From positions 1 to 20,663 of the forward strand of contig JAFDTZ010000025.1 of assembly GCA_019594305.1 (NCBI GenBank): DNA of 20,663 bases, in the 5' to 3' direction. Position 1 is the first letter of the stretch, and every line of letters starts with the position of its first letter. The DNA comes from Thermoplasmata archaeon (GTDB taxonomy: Archaea; Thermoplasmatota; Thermoplasmata; Halarchaeoplasmatales; Halarchaeoplasmataceae). The notes under the pieces are model-generated. The model worked only from the letters and a program-made list of their open reading frames with translations. It was not told where the DNA came from and searched no databases. This document shows, piece by piece, positions 5,788-13,986 of the stretch. Made by a program: the position numbers and the translations under genes.

Positions 5788-7884
5788 CTACAGGAATATC
5801 TCCAACCCGTAATTTGCTATGAATCCGGCAAATACGAGAGAAACTATGGACATCAATTTGATTAGTATATTTAAGGAGGGACCGGAAGTATCTTTGAAGG
5901 GGTCTCCCACGGTATCGCCCACAACACTTGCCTTGTGGGCATCCGAGCCCTTTCCGCCGAAGTGTCCCTGTTCGATATACTTCTTCGCGTTGTCCCATGC
6001 ACCACCTGCGTTAGCCATCATGATAGCGAGCACAAAGCCGGTGCCTACGGCAGCTATGAGGAAACCTCCGAGTGCTGCCGGTCCGAGAACAAGTCCTACG
6101 ACAACGGGTACCACTATGGCCAATAGGCCGGGTATGACCATCTCTCTAAGTGCGGATTGTGTACTGAGGTTGATTACACGCTGATAATCTGCATCGGCCT
6201 TTCCTTCGATAAGTCCCGGTATCTCTTTGAACTGTCTTCTTACTTCCTTGACTATCATAAAGGCCGATTTACCTACTGCTTTCATGGTTATAGCGCAGAA
6301 TATGAATGGTACCATAGCACCGAGGAATATACCTACCAGCACAGGTGGCTGCAGTATACTAAAATCACCTACAGTGAGCCCTACCTGTGATGCGTATGCA
6401 GCTGTGAGTGTGAGTGCGGTCAACGCCGCAGAACCTATGGCAAAACCCTTTCCGGTAGCCGCTGTTGTGTTACCCAAGGAATCCAATGCATCCGTCCGTT
6501 GTCTTACCTTTGGCTCCAGGCCGCTCATCTCCGCCAGCCCGCCTGCGTTGTCCGCCACAGGACCGTATGCATCCGTGGATAGTGTTACACCTAAGGTTGA
6601 TAACATACCCACTGCAGATATGGCAACACCGTATAGTCCTGCGAAGTGGTACGATAGGAGAACGGTACCCGATACGATGATCACAGGGAAGAAGGTACTT
6701 TCCATACCACTTGCGATACCCTGGATTATAAATGTGGCAGGGCCGGTCTCCGTTGATTTTGCAAGTGATTTCGTGGGTTTGTATCTATCTGAAGTGTAAT
6801 ATTCTGTGAAGTAACCGATCAGGGAACCGGCTACGAGACCGGCTATAACCGCGCCCCATATTCCTAGGTTATTAGGGGCTAGCGAGTAAACGATTATGAA
6901 AGACAATATGGCTACTATGACGGCCGCACCGTATGTTCCCTGCCTTAGGGCGTTAAGAAGCGCCTCCTGGCTTGCATCTTCCTTCGTTCTTACGAAGAAT
7001 ATGGAAACCATGGATGCTATAATACCGGCGGCGGCTATGAGAATTGGTATGGCGAATATCTCGAGTCCCATCCCGTCAACAGGGCTTTCCAAAAGAGGGG
7101 GTACGATATCCGCTCTGTAAGCCATCCAGCCCAGTGCCAATGCGGCTATTATTGAATTCGTGTATGATTCGTAGAGGTCGGCTCCCATACCGGCTACGTC
7201 CCCAACATTGTCACCAACGTTGTCCGCTATAACTGCCGGGTTCCTGGGGTCGTCTTCTGCGATACCGGCCTCCACCTTCCCCGCAAGGTCAGCGCCCACG
7301 TCAGCGGCCTTGGTGTATATACCGCCACCCACCCTTGCGAACAGGGCGATGGAGCTGGCACCGAAACCGAAACCGGCTACGTAGGTGAGGGTTGCACCGA
7401 GGTCATCGGTAAGGAAATTCGTAATTAGGAGTACCGCCGACAGTCCCAGTAGTCCGAGACTGACCACGGACATCCCCATGACCGCTCCACCCCTGAAGGC
7501 GATACGTAGTGATTTATTGAGACTGAATCTAGCTGCCTGTGTGGTAGGTGCACTTGAGTTTGTGGCAGTCACCATACCTATGTAGCCGGCAGTGGCTGAA
7601 AGTATTGCACCTACAAGGAATGCAAAGGCTGTGAATGGTGGGTTACCATCTACCACCGTGTCCATCACTGCCAGCAAGATTGCAACTACAGCTACGAATA
7701 TTGCTATGTACTTGTATTCCATCCGTAAATATGTTCTAGCACCTTCTTTTACTTGATCGGATATTTTCTTCATCAGGTCCGTTCCCCGGTCCTGTTTCGA
7801 TATGAATTTTGTAAAATATCCTGCTAAAACTATTCCCAGCAAGGATGCCAATATTGCTACTATTCCGTAATCTATTCCGTTCAT
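5788..7884 (-). CDS. hppA: Membrane-bound ion-translocating pyrophosphatase
   Basis: A 698-residue integral membrane protein with about 16 helices, which couples PPi hydrolysis to pumping of H+ or Na+ out of the cytoplasm. Catalytic motifs are complete: DVGADLAGKVE (195-205), NVGDNVGDVAGMGADLYESY (222-241), STDAYGPVADNAGG (436-449) and, near the C-terminus, GSDAHKASVVGDTVGDPFKDTSGPS. The segment GNTTAATGKG (471-480) has Ala at the position where potassium-independent enzymes carry Lys, so this should be the K+-dependent class. H+ versus Na+ specificity is not settled by inspection. AAGGTG lies before the ATG and a TATA box lies about 40 bases upstream. Its stop overlaps the rpo7 ribosome-binding site, making it the first gene of a transcription-translation operon. 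Confidence 0.97.
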   Translation of the reverse strand: MNGIDYGIVAILASLLGIVLAGYFTKFISKQDRGTDLMKKISDQVKEGARTYLRMEYKYIAIFVAVVAILLAVMDTVVDGNPPFTAFAFLVGAILSATAGYIGMVTATNSSAPTTQAARFSLNKSLRIAFRGGAVMGMSVVSLGLLGLSAVLLITNFLTDDLGATLTYVAGFGFGASSIALFARVGGGIYTKAADVGADLAGKVEAGIAEDDPRNPAVIADNVGDNVGDVAGMGADLYESYTNSIIAALALGWMAYRADIVPPLLESPVDGMGLEIFAIPILIAAAGIIASMVSIFFVRTKEDASQEALLNALRQGTYGAAVIVAILSFIIVYSLAPNNLGIWGAVIAGLVAGSLIGYFTEYYTSDRYKPTKSLAKSTETGPATFIIQGIASGMESTFFPVIIVSGTVLLSYHFAGLYGVAISAVGMLSTLGVTLSTDAYGPVADNAGGLAEMSGLEPKVRQRTDALDSLGNTTAATGKGFAIGSAALTALTLTAAYASQVGLTVGDFSILQPPVLVGIFLGAMVPFIFCAITMKAVGKSAFMIVKEVRRQFKEIPGLIEGKADADYQRVINLSTQSALREMVIPGLLAIVVPVVVGLVLGPAALGGFLIAAVGTGFVLAIMMANAGGAWDNAKKYIEQGHFGGKGSDAHKASVVGDTVGDPFKDTSGPSLNILIKLMSIVSLVFAGFIANYGLEIFL

Positions 7885-7920
7885 ATGGATAACACCTTAT
7901 GGATTTGACAATATGGGTTA

Positions 7921-7930
7921 GTTTATATAC
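7921..7930. promoter_or_regulatory. Shared TATA element between hppA and the methyltransferase gene
   Basis: GTTTATATAC reads as a TATA box on both strands (TTTATATA rightward, TATATAAA leftward, the latter after GAAAAAG, a BRE-like run). Leftward it would give hppA a leader of about 15 bases with AAGGTG; rightward it would give the methyltransferase a leader of about 30 bases with AGGAG. No second clear TATA box is seen in this 98-base gap. Confidence 0.5.
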
Positions 7931-7982
7931 TTTTTCATGTGGAAAGATTTTAATGAGGGTTCATTTATTCAACAGGAGTATC

Positions 7983-8672
7983 ATGGATAAGAAAACTGTC
8001 GAATGGAAATGGGACCGGGAATCCAGCCAATTTTTATTGAATGGCTTACATGATACCGTGAAGAAAGCCGTTGATATTTCAGGTGCATCCAACGTACTCG
8101 ACCTGGGAGGGCAATCGGGTAGTTTATCTTATCGCACAGGTATAGATCGTCCGATATGCATTGATCTAGAACCAAAAAAACGTTTTGAAAATGTTATGTA
8201 TATCAAAGGTGACATCCGTGAATTACCCTTTGAAGACGGTGTATTCGAATTGGTCTTGGCCAAAGCGGTTCTCCATCACGTGCCTGATGAATTGGATGAT
8301 ACATTGAGGGAGATACATCGAATAACTAAAAAAAACGGTTACCTTGTAATCGAGGAGCCTTTATCGAATAACCCTTTCAGTTCTATAGCCGGTAAATTTT
8401 TTACAACTACGATACATGACAAGGATGAAAGACCTCTAGACCCGAGGCATCTGATATCCAAAGTAGATAAATATTTTTGTTCTCTGGAAATTAGGCCGTT
8501 CTTCCTGACCACCTACTTGATGCCCCATATTATCTCAAGGATACCGAATACTCTTAAACCTTCATTGAGGAACACTACCAAATTGATGCATCGTTTTGAT
8601 GAAAGTATTTTATCAAAATTTCCATGCCTTCGAACAAAAAGTTCTTACCTGGCCATTACCGCAAAGAGATGA
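7983..8672 (+). CDS. Class I SAM-dependent methyltransferase
   Basis: A 229-residue protein of the Methyltransf_11 type. Motif I is VLDLGGQSGS (near residue 36), motif II ends with the acidic pair region around IDLEPKK, and the motif before strand 4 is GDIRELPFEDGVFELVLAKAVLHHV, typical of small-molecule methyltransferases that bind S-adenosylmethionine. A C-terminal helical extension (about 140-229) probably covers the substrate. The ATG at 7983 has AGGAG five bases upstream; an in-frame ATG at 7899 would add 28 residues that lie on top of the promoter, so it was not chosen. The substrate is unknown. It is convergent with a flippase gene, one base apart, which gives only a weak hint of a lipid or glycan role. 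Confidence 0.88.
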   Translation: MDKKTVEWKWDRESSQFLLNGLHDTVKKAVDISGASNVLDLGGQSGSLSYRTGIDRPICIDLEPKKRFENVMYIKGDIRELPFEDGVFELVLAKAVLHHVPDELDDTLREIHRITKKNGYLVIEEPLSNNPFSSIAGKFFTTTIHDKDERPLDPRHLISKVDKYFCSLEIRPFFLTTYLMPHIISRIPNTLKPSLRNTTKLMHRFDESILSKFPCLRTKSSYLAITAKR

Positions 8673-8673
8673 T

Positions 8674-10188
8674 CTATGGCTTTTTGACCTCATCCCGGAT
8701 ATAATTATACATGTCCTTGGGGTGGATTGAAGCATATATGTATAGCCAATCCTTTTTCGTAAACTCACCGACTAAGTACAATATTAGGGTGTAAAGACCG
8801 AGGAAGGCCATACTGTATATCGCGAGGTGGTAAAAACGGGTTATCCGAAGTATATTATTTTCGATAAAGAGGATTATGACGGCTGTGATTATCCCTGTAA
8901 TTATATGCAATGGTATCCTTTTATACAAGGTGGTCCCGGCCTCTCTTTTAGAATAGATTGACACCAGTATGAAAAGCATTATGGATGATATAAGGGTTGC
9001 AATGGCAGCCCCCACCTCTCTGAGTCCGAAAAGGGGGATGCCGAAGAGAGACGAAGGTATGAGTATAAGATTCAAGCAGAAATTTGTAAGGTTACAGACT
9101 ACAACCAGCAGTGCACCCAATCTTGGTTTGTTTATACCACTGAAAACAGTTCTCACCGGTCCTGCGATCACCAGGAAGAATGCGTTTATAGCCATTATTC
9201 GAACTACGGGGACCGCAGGTAGGAAGTCTCCGCTCAACAGTATAAATATTATCTCACCGGGAAAGATTATGAGAAAGATAACTATAGGTGTTACAACCAT
9301 GCTGAGATATCTGGATGAATATGTTACCACTTTTCTTATGCTTTTCCAATCACCGCTTGCATGGTGGCCGGATATTGCAGGAAATATGATGGTGACAACT
9401 GCAGTTGATAAGCCCACAAGTAAAGCGGAGAATCTTAGACTTACCGCATAGTATCCCACGTTGACAGAACTCCAAAACATCTGTACCATCACCAGGTCGA
9501 ATTTGTTCCCCAATCGGCCGGTGAGAGAGATAAAAAAAGAAGGTAGCCCAAAATGCCAGTAGCTTTTTGCCATCTCCCAGTTCGGTCTTTTGATAGGGAT
9601 CGGTTTAAAGAAATAAATGGTTGCAAGGGCCATGAGCAGTGCTCCCGTCAAATAGGTATATGCAAGTTCGACTGCCTCGCCACCGGTGATAGAAATAAAA
9701 ATGACGAAAACGAAGGGGATATTGTAATCCATAAAACGGATGATCTCCATCTTAGCTATCTCCGACTTTGCCTGGAAGGTCTTCATCCCTATGCTACCTA
9801 TGAGCTTTAGAGCAGTGACTATAAGAATTATGTGGAGAACTGTTTCGTGTTGAGGTGACTCAAAACCTCTACCTAGAACATGCTTCCAGATCAATAAACC
9901 TGAGAAGGCTAGGCCGAGCATTATGCTTACACTCACGATTGAGAGTGAGATGTAAGTTCCCATACAGGTACCTTCGTCCTGGCCCTCTGATACACGTTTC
10001 ACATGTGCACTGCTAAATATGTTACCTACAAAGGCGAACATACCGGCAAACCCCAATGCGAAATTAACTATACCATAATTATAATCGGGCTGTGCCATGA
10101 ACCGGGCGATGAAGAACATCCCGATAACACCCGTTACAGCTCCGAATATCTGGTTGAAGTAAACAAGGAAGGATTTTCTACCTATCAT
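8674..10188 (-). CDS. Polysaccharide/lipid-linked oligosaccharide flippase (MATE/MVF superfamily)
   Basis: A 504-residue protein with roughly 12-14 transmembrane helices, of the Wzx/RfbX-like group in the MOP exporter superfamily, which moves lipid-linked sugars or related molecules across the membrane. The N-terminus (RKSFLVYFNQIFGAVTGVIG followed by FIARFM) is typical of the archaeal members, and the middle part has the repeated pattern of helices ending in basic loops; polar residues within helices 1 and 7 may contact substrate. ATG at 10188 is preceded by AGGGTG at a normal distance; an in-frame GTG nine bases upstream is less suitable. No glycosyltransferases lie next to it, so its substrate (S-layer glycan, N-glycan precursor or other) remains open. 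Confidence 0.88.
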   Translation of the reverse strand: MIGRKSFLVYFNQIFGAVTGVIGMFFIARFMAQPDYNYGIVNFALGFAGMFAFVGNIFSSAHVKRVSEGQDEGTCMGTYISLSIVSVSIMLGLAFSGLLIWKHVLGRGFESPQHETVLHIILIVTALKLIGSIGMKTFQAKSEIAKMEIIRFMDYNIPFVFVIFISITGGEAVELAYTYLTGALLMALATIYFFKPIPIKRPNWEMAKSYWHFGLPSFFISLTGRLGNKFDLVMVQMFWSSVNVGYYAVSLRFSALLVGLSTAVVTIIFPAISGHHASGDWKSIRKVVTYSSRYLSMVVTPIVIFLIIFPGEIIFILLSGDFLPAVPVVRIMAINAFFLVIAGPVRTVFSGINKPRLGALLVVVCNLTNFCLNLILIPSSLFGIPLFGLREVGAAIATLISSIMLFILVSIYSKREAGTTLYKRIPLHIITGIITAVIILFIENNILRITRFYHLAIYSMAFLGLYTLILYLVGEFTKKDWLYIYASIHPKDMYNYIRDEVKKP

Positions 10189-10261
10189 CCGCAACACCCT
10201 TGAGGATGCAGAGGATATCTCTTTTGTGATGACATCTGATAACTTCCGTTACACAGTCCAT

Positions 10262-10273
10262 GATATTTTTAAG
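10262..10273 (-). promoter_or_regulatory. Possible promoter of the flippase gene
   Basis: Minus strand CTTAAAAATATC resembles a TATA box. It lies about 80 bases from the chosen start codon, so a leader of around 50 bases would result. The rest of the 10189-10397 gap shows no gene. Confidence 0.3.
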
Positions 10274-10338
10274 TTGTTGTATGTTCTTACGATTGCGAAT
10301 ATTTATTGTTATAAGAATTTATCCTAAATATGATGATA

Positions 10339-10359
10339 CACACCTCTTGAATAGGTGTG
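10339..10359. terminator. Hairpin downstream of the aminopeptidase gene
   Basis: CACACC-TCTTGAATA-GGTGTG is a perfect six-pair inverted repeat located about 40 bases past the stop of the M29 aminopeptidase on the minus strand. It may mark the end of that transcript. There is no pronounced T-run after it, so the terminator call is weak. Confidence 0.25.
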
Positions 10360-10397
10360 CCGGTGAGACAGAACGGAAGATTTCTTCATGGATTAAA

Positions 10398-11465
10398 CTA
10401 TTCCCAGACAAATTTACCATTTACCATTATAGGTTCTCCATCCAGTTTCATCTTACCTTTAGCCATGATTTTTATCATGTCCACATGTACAGCGCTCTCA
10501 TTACCTTTTTTACCGCCACCAACCGACCATGGTATAGCGTAACCTAACGCAAGATGTATGGTGTCACCCATCTTCTCATCGAATAACATGTTTCGTGTAA
10601 AGCGGTCTATCTGTCTGTTTGTGCCTATTCCAAGCTCTCCTAATCTTCTGGCACCTTCGTCCGTTTCCAGTAGACTCTCCAACATTTCCTCTTTTCCTTT
10701 TGCGGAAAAATCAACAACCTTACCCTCAGAAAATTCTAGCTTAACACCTTCTATCTCCTGACCCCTAAGTATCATAGGCATATCGAATAATATATTCCCT
10801 TCGGCACTGTCTGGATGGGGAGCTACATATACCTCACCACTTGGCATATTATGCTTACCGGCTGAATTCACAGGTTTCATACCGCCTATTTCCAATTTTA
10901 GGTCGGTCTCAGGTCCCGTGATATGTACTTCACTAGCCGATGCCAATTTTTCACGAAGGATCTCCTGCATATCGTACACTTCCTGCCAATCGCGAATAAC
11001 GGCACCCCAAACGAAGTCTTGATATGCTGCCAAGGACATACCGGCCATCTGCGCCGAGGAATTTGTGGGAAACAACGTTATTGAAGACCGTTTATCCATG
11101 AGCATCTTCAATATCGGTTTGTAGGCTTTGGACATTGTAGAAAGTCTCTCTCCTGGTACTCCACCCATGGCAGTGATATTATCATCTGCAATTATTGATA
11201 TAACTACATCCGATTTATCAAAGAGAGCGAGCATATGGTCGGGGGTGTCCATCTCACCGTCTCTGTTTAGAAGGTAGGTACTCGTTGCCTCGTTTGATGT
11301 GTAAATCGTAATGGGATCCGCACCTTTTTTACCTAGTTCTTCATAGAGTGCTATAATCAGCTCCTCGGCAGACGGGTGAGATCTTATGAGTACTCTGTCT
11401 CCTTTCTTAACTTCAGTACTCCAATCGACTAAAATTTGTGCGTGTTTTTTTATTCTTTCGTCCAT
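10398..11465 (-). CDS. M29 family aminopeptidase (AmpS-like metallopeptidase)
   Basis: A 355-residue cytoplasmic aminopeptidase of the thermophilic M29 family, which removes N-terminal residues using a pair of metal ions. The ligand set is visible: E211 in NMPSGEV, E277 in GELGIGTN, H304 in DTIHLALG, and H327 with D329 in VHVDMI. The N-terminal domain (about 1-180) has the usual KKGDRVLIRS start. Length is slightly short of the common 370-410 residues because of compact loops, but all motifs are present. Start ATG has GAGG upstream and a TATA-like element (11506-11519) about 45 bases away. It is divergent from the Trp-rich gene at 11568. It probably takes part in peptide turnover; specificity is unknown. 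Confidence 0.94.
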   Translation of the reverse strand: MDERIKKHAQILVDWSTEVKKGDRVLIRSHPSAEELIIALYEELGKKGADPITIYTSNEATSTYLLNRDGEMDTPDHMLALFDKSDVVISIIADDNITAMGGVPGERLSTMSKAYKPILKMLMDKRSSITLFPTNSSAQMAGMSLAAYQDFVWGAVIRDWQEVYDMQEILREKLASASEVHITGPETDLKLEIGGMKPVNSAGKHNMPSGEVYVAPHPDSAEGNILFDMPMILRGQEIEGVKLEFSEGKVVDFSAKGKEEMLESLLETDEGARRLGELGIGTNRQIDRFTRNMLFDEKMGDTIHLALGYAIPWSVGGGKKGNESAVHVDMIKIMAKGKMKLDGEPIMVNGKFVWE

Positions 11466-11505
11466 TTGAAATCCTCTGATTTGCTCAAGGAGAAGCTACG
11501 AATTT

Positions 11506-11519
11506 GATAAATAATTATC
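11506..11519 (-). promoter_or_regulatory. Probable promoter of the aminopeptidase gene
   Basis: GATAAATAATTATC reads on the minus strand as GATAATTATTTATC, with a TATA-like core and inverted-repeat ends. Transcription starting about 25 bases on would leave a leader of about 20 bases carrying GAGG before the ATG. Confidence 0.4.
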
Positions 11520-11537
11520 GCTGTTTAATCCATAATC

Positions 11538-11545
11538 TTTTTTAA
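11538..11545 (+). promoter_or_regulatory. TATA box of the Trp-rich gene
   Basis: TTTTTTAA is centred about 27 bases before the ATG at 11568. No SD motif stands before that ATG, which suggests a leaderless message. Confidence 0.45.
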
Positions 11546-11567
11546 CCTGACCCTTTTAACATACTAA

Positions 11568-12683
11568 ATGCAAAGGCAATCTGTTTTCACAAAAGACGTT
11601 GACCACAGCATTCCTTGGCAGCTCAAATTCGATAACATGCTGCCCGGTCTTTCCTGGTACTGGTGGTGGTGGATATTCTTTATAGAAAACCCGAAGAATC
11701 CGGCAAGACCGAAACAGTTGATGATATTATGGTCCACAAAGTGTACTGACGATATCAAGATAAATGATAAAAAGTGGTCTATGAGAAAGTATCCGGAATG
11801 GGCGGATGACGTACTCAAATTCAACGGCATGACAGCGGCCTGGTGGTATGATGGAGAAAAGATGCACGAACCTATCGTCTTAGATGATATGGACTTCAAG
11901 GTGGTGAAAAACGGTGAGAAAGGAAAACTTGTTCCTAAAAGCAACGGGGCGGACTACAGATTCTTCGGTTCCCCTGATAAATACCGTGTTAACATAATAG
12001 ACGAAGAGAACGATTTTAGATTCGAACTTACGCCATGGAACGACTTTCTACAGAAGCACCGATACAAGGAGAATGACTATACCAAAAAATACAGCTATAA
12101 TATTATGAAGATATATGGTATGAAATTAAAAGGAACTATAGAGGGAGAGAAAGTAAAGGGAACTGGTTACTTTCAACGGGTGAACGTGAACGCACCTGCG
12201 GTACCTTGGTATTGGGGACTGATACACTGTGAAAGCGGCAGCTTTATCCACTACTTCAATCCTTTCATCGGTCCTCAAATATTTAGAACTAAAAAGAAAC
12301 AAAGGTCAAAGCTAGATTTCGGAGATATCTCTCTTTCAGGTTCAATCTTGTTCTATCATAAGGAAACCGATTCCGAGTTTAACTTTAGGACGAAGTCGGT
12401 TAAGGTGAAGCATCATTTTGAAGACGACGTGCCGGTGTTCGTCGTTACCGGTGATGATGAAGAGAAGCGTATTCGCATCGTGTTGAAAGCATACTCTAGA
12501 GCACACTGGAGGTTCCAGCAGCCCCGAAAGTACGGTATGAAGTCCATTCTGTATTACAACGAATACCCTGCTACTTTATTAGATTTTGAGTTCGAGAAAA
12601 AAGACGGTACACTCAGAGTTAAAAAAGGAGAACTCGGTAAAACATATGCTAATTTCGAACACACATGGGGAAAGATGCTTTGA
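11568..12683 (+). CDS. Conserved-looking Trp-rich protein of unknown function
   Basis: A 371-residue soluble protein without signal peptide or clear membrane helix. It is rich in Trp and Tyr, with a YWWWW run near residue 31, AAWWYDG near 90, and a central GTGYFQRVNVNAPAVPWYWG segment near 205 followed by a His/Phe-rich stretch. Alternating hydrophobic strands suggest a mainly beta fold. The spacing of G-x-G-Y-F and PWYWG weakly recalls lipocalin-like AttH/CrtC (carotenoid hydratase) proteins, but the catalytic residues of CrtC are not recognised, so no function is assigned. The start has no SD site and a TATA box sits 27 bases upstream (leaderless). It precedes gatD with a separate TATA-like element between, so it need not belong to that operon. 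Confidence 0.85.
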   Translation: MQRQSVFTKDVDHSIPWQLKFDNMLPGLSWYWWWWIFFIENPKNPARPKQLMILWSTKCTDDIKINDKKWSMRKYPEWADDVLKFNGMTAAWWYDGEKMHEPIVLDDMDFKVVKNGEKGKLVPKSNGADYRFFGSPDKYRVNIIDEENDFRFELTPWNDFLQKHRYKENDYTKKYSYNIMKIYGMKLKGTIEGEKVKGTGYFQRVNVNAPAVPWYWGLIHCESGSFIHYFNPFIGPQIFRTKKKQRSKLDFGDISLSGSILFYHKETDSEFNFRTKSVKVKHHFEDDVPVFVVTGDDEEKRIRIVLKAYSRAHWRFQQPRKYGMKSILYYNEYPATLLDFEFEKKDGTLRVKKGELGKTYANFEHTWGKML

Positions 12684-12694
12684 TACACAAATAA

Positions 12695-12702
12695 TTTTTA
12701 AA
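12695..12702 (+). promoter_or_regulatory. TATA box of the gatDE operon
   Basis: TTTTTAAA within an A+T-rich run of the 46-base gap between the Trp-rich gene and gatD, centred about 31 bases before the gatD ATG. A start a few bases before the ATG would give a very short leader. Confidence 0.4.
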
Positions 12703-12729
12703 CCCCTTTGTATATCCCAGAAGGATATC

Positions 12730-13986
12730 ATGAGAGCGGTTCCATTGACGGAAGTGTCCGTAGGCGATAAGATAAGGCTAGATATAGATGGCAAGGAATA
12801 CGAAGGAATACTGATGCCACACCACCGTTTTAGCGGGAAAGATATTATCACTCTTAAACTGGATAACGGTTACAACATGGGTATAAAGATAAAAAAAGGA
12901 ACTATGGTTACATTGGTAGAACGAAAAAGAGAAGATGAAAAAATTATCAAAGTACCAAAGGTTGATAACAATAGACCGAAGATATCCATAATAGGCACCG
13001 GAGGAACAATAGCTAGTTACGTTGAGTACACTACCGGAGCTGTTCACCCTGCCGAAACTGCAGCGGAGATGCTGTACTCGAATCCTGACATCGCAGACAG
13101 ATGCACACCCAAAGTAAAGATAATATTAAGCAAGCTCAGCGAGGACATGGTACCCGGTGATTGGATAGATATAGCGGAAGCCGTAACATCGGAGTTAAAC
13201 TCAGGTGCGGAAGGCGTAGTGATTGCCCACGGTACCGACACCATGGGTTATACCGCAGCGGCGCTTTCATTTTTACTCGATGAACTGCCAAAACCCGTGG
13301 TACTTGTGGGCTCACAGAGGTCAAGCGACAGGCCGTCCAGCGATGCACATCTCAATCTTCTGGCAGCTATAGAGTTGGCAAAATCAAATGTCTGCGGAGT
13401 ATACGTCGTGATGCACAAGACCGTTGATGACAAAATTTGTTCGATACATCTCGGTACCAGGATAAGAAAGATGCACACCAGTAGGAGAGACGCATTTAAA
13501 TCCATCAATTCCATGCCGGTAGGATGGGTTGAGCCTATGGCGAAGAAGATCATACTGAAGGATCTACCGGAAAAAAACGACGGAGATGCCACAAGGATAG
13601 GAGGTATAGAACCGGATGTAGCTCTTATATATGTCACCCCTGCTCTCTCCGAAGATGATCTATTGTACGCAGCCGGTAAAAAAGGAATAGTTCTGGTCGG
13701 AACGGGTCTCGGTCATCTTAACTCCGACCTGATACCCACCATCAAAGAGATCATCCGTGAAGGTATTCCCGTTGTTATGACGAGTCAGTGCATACACGGA
13801 ACAGTAAACTGCCATGTTTACTCCAACGGAAGAAAGTTACTGGAAGCCGGTGTGATTCCATGCGGTGATATTCTTCCCGAGACCGCCCTCGTTAAGTTGA
13901 TGTGGTGTCTCACCCTTGATGGAGATATAAGGGAGTTGATGACGACGAACATAGTCGGTGAATTGGGATCGCGGAGGATGATATGA
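12730..13986 (+). CDS. gatD: Glutamyl-tRNA(Gln) amidotransferase subunit D
   Basis: A 418-residue asparaginase-like subunit that releases ammonia from an amide donor for conversion of Glu-tRNA(Gln) to Gln-tRNA(Gln), together with GatE. A small N-terminal beta-barrel domain (about 5-75) precedes the asparaginase domain. Active-site residues are visible: T93 in GTGGTIAS, T169-D170 in HGTDTM, and a Lys in RIRKMHTSRRDAF (about 247), matching the set known for archaeal GatD. The ATG at 12730 begins the usual N-terminal domain; an earlier in-frame ATG at 12586 lies inside the preceding gene and was rejected. The stop overlaps the gatE start (ATGA), so both subunits are made in coupled fashion. Confidence 0.97.
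   Translation: MRAVPLTEVSVGDKIRLDIDGKEYEGILMPHHRFSGKDIITLKLDNGYNMGIKIKKGTMVTLVERKREDEKIIKVPKVDNNRPKISIIGTGGTIASYVEYTTGAVHPAETAAEMLYSNPDIADRCTPKVKIILSKLSEDMVPGDWIDIAEAVTSELNSGAEGVVIAHGTDTMGYTAAALSFLLDELPKPVVLVGSQRSSDRPSSDAHLNLLAAIELAKSNVCGVYVVMHKTVDDKICSIHLGTRIRKMHTSRRDAFKSINSMPVGWVEPMAKKIILKDLPEKNDGDATRIGGIEPDVALIYVTPALSEDDLLYAAGKKGIVLVGTGLGHLNSDLIPTIKEIIREGIPVVMTSQCIHGTVNCHVYSNGRKLLEAGVIPCGDILPETALVKLMWCLTLDGDIRELMTTNIVGELGSRRMI

Noticed and set aside
5819..6799. Open frames of 121 and 190 residues on the plus strand
   Set aside because: They are antisense to the fully conserved pyrophosphatase gene, with low-complexity Pro/Ala/Ser-rich translations typical of shadows.
7899..7982. Longer start for the methyltransferase (28 extra residues)
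   Set aside because: The added codons lie over the TATA element and the expected leader, whereas the ATG at 7983 has a good AGGAG site and begins where methyltransferases of this type normally begin.
10260..10547. Plus-strand frames between the flippase and aminopeptidase genes
   Set aside because: They run into the 3' end of the M29 aminopeptidase on the opposite strand and have no family features; the gap itself shows only a hairpin and a possible TATA element.
12586..12729. Upstream in-frame ATG for gatD
   Set aside because: It would overlap about 100 bases of the preceding gene and add residues not seen in GatD; the ATG at 12730 starts the known N-terminal domain.
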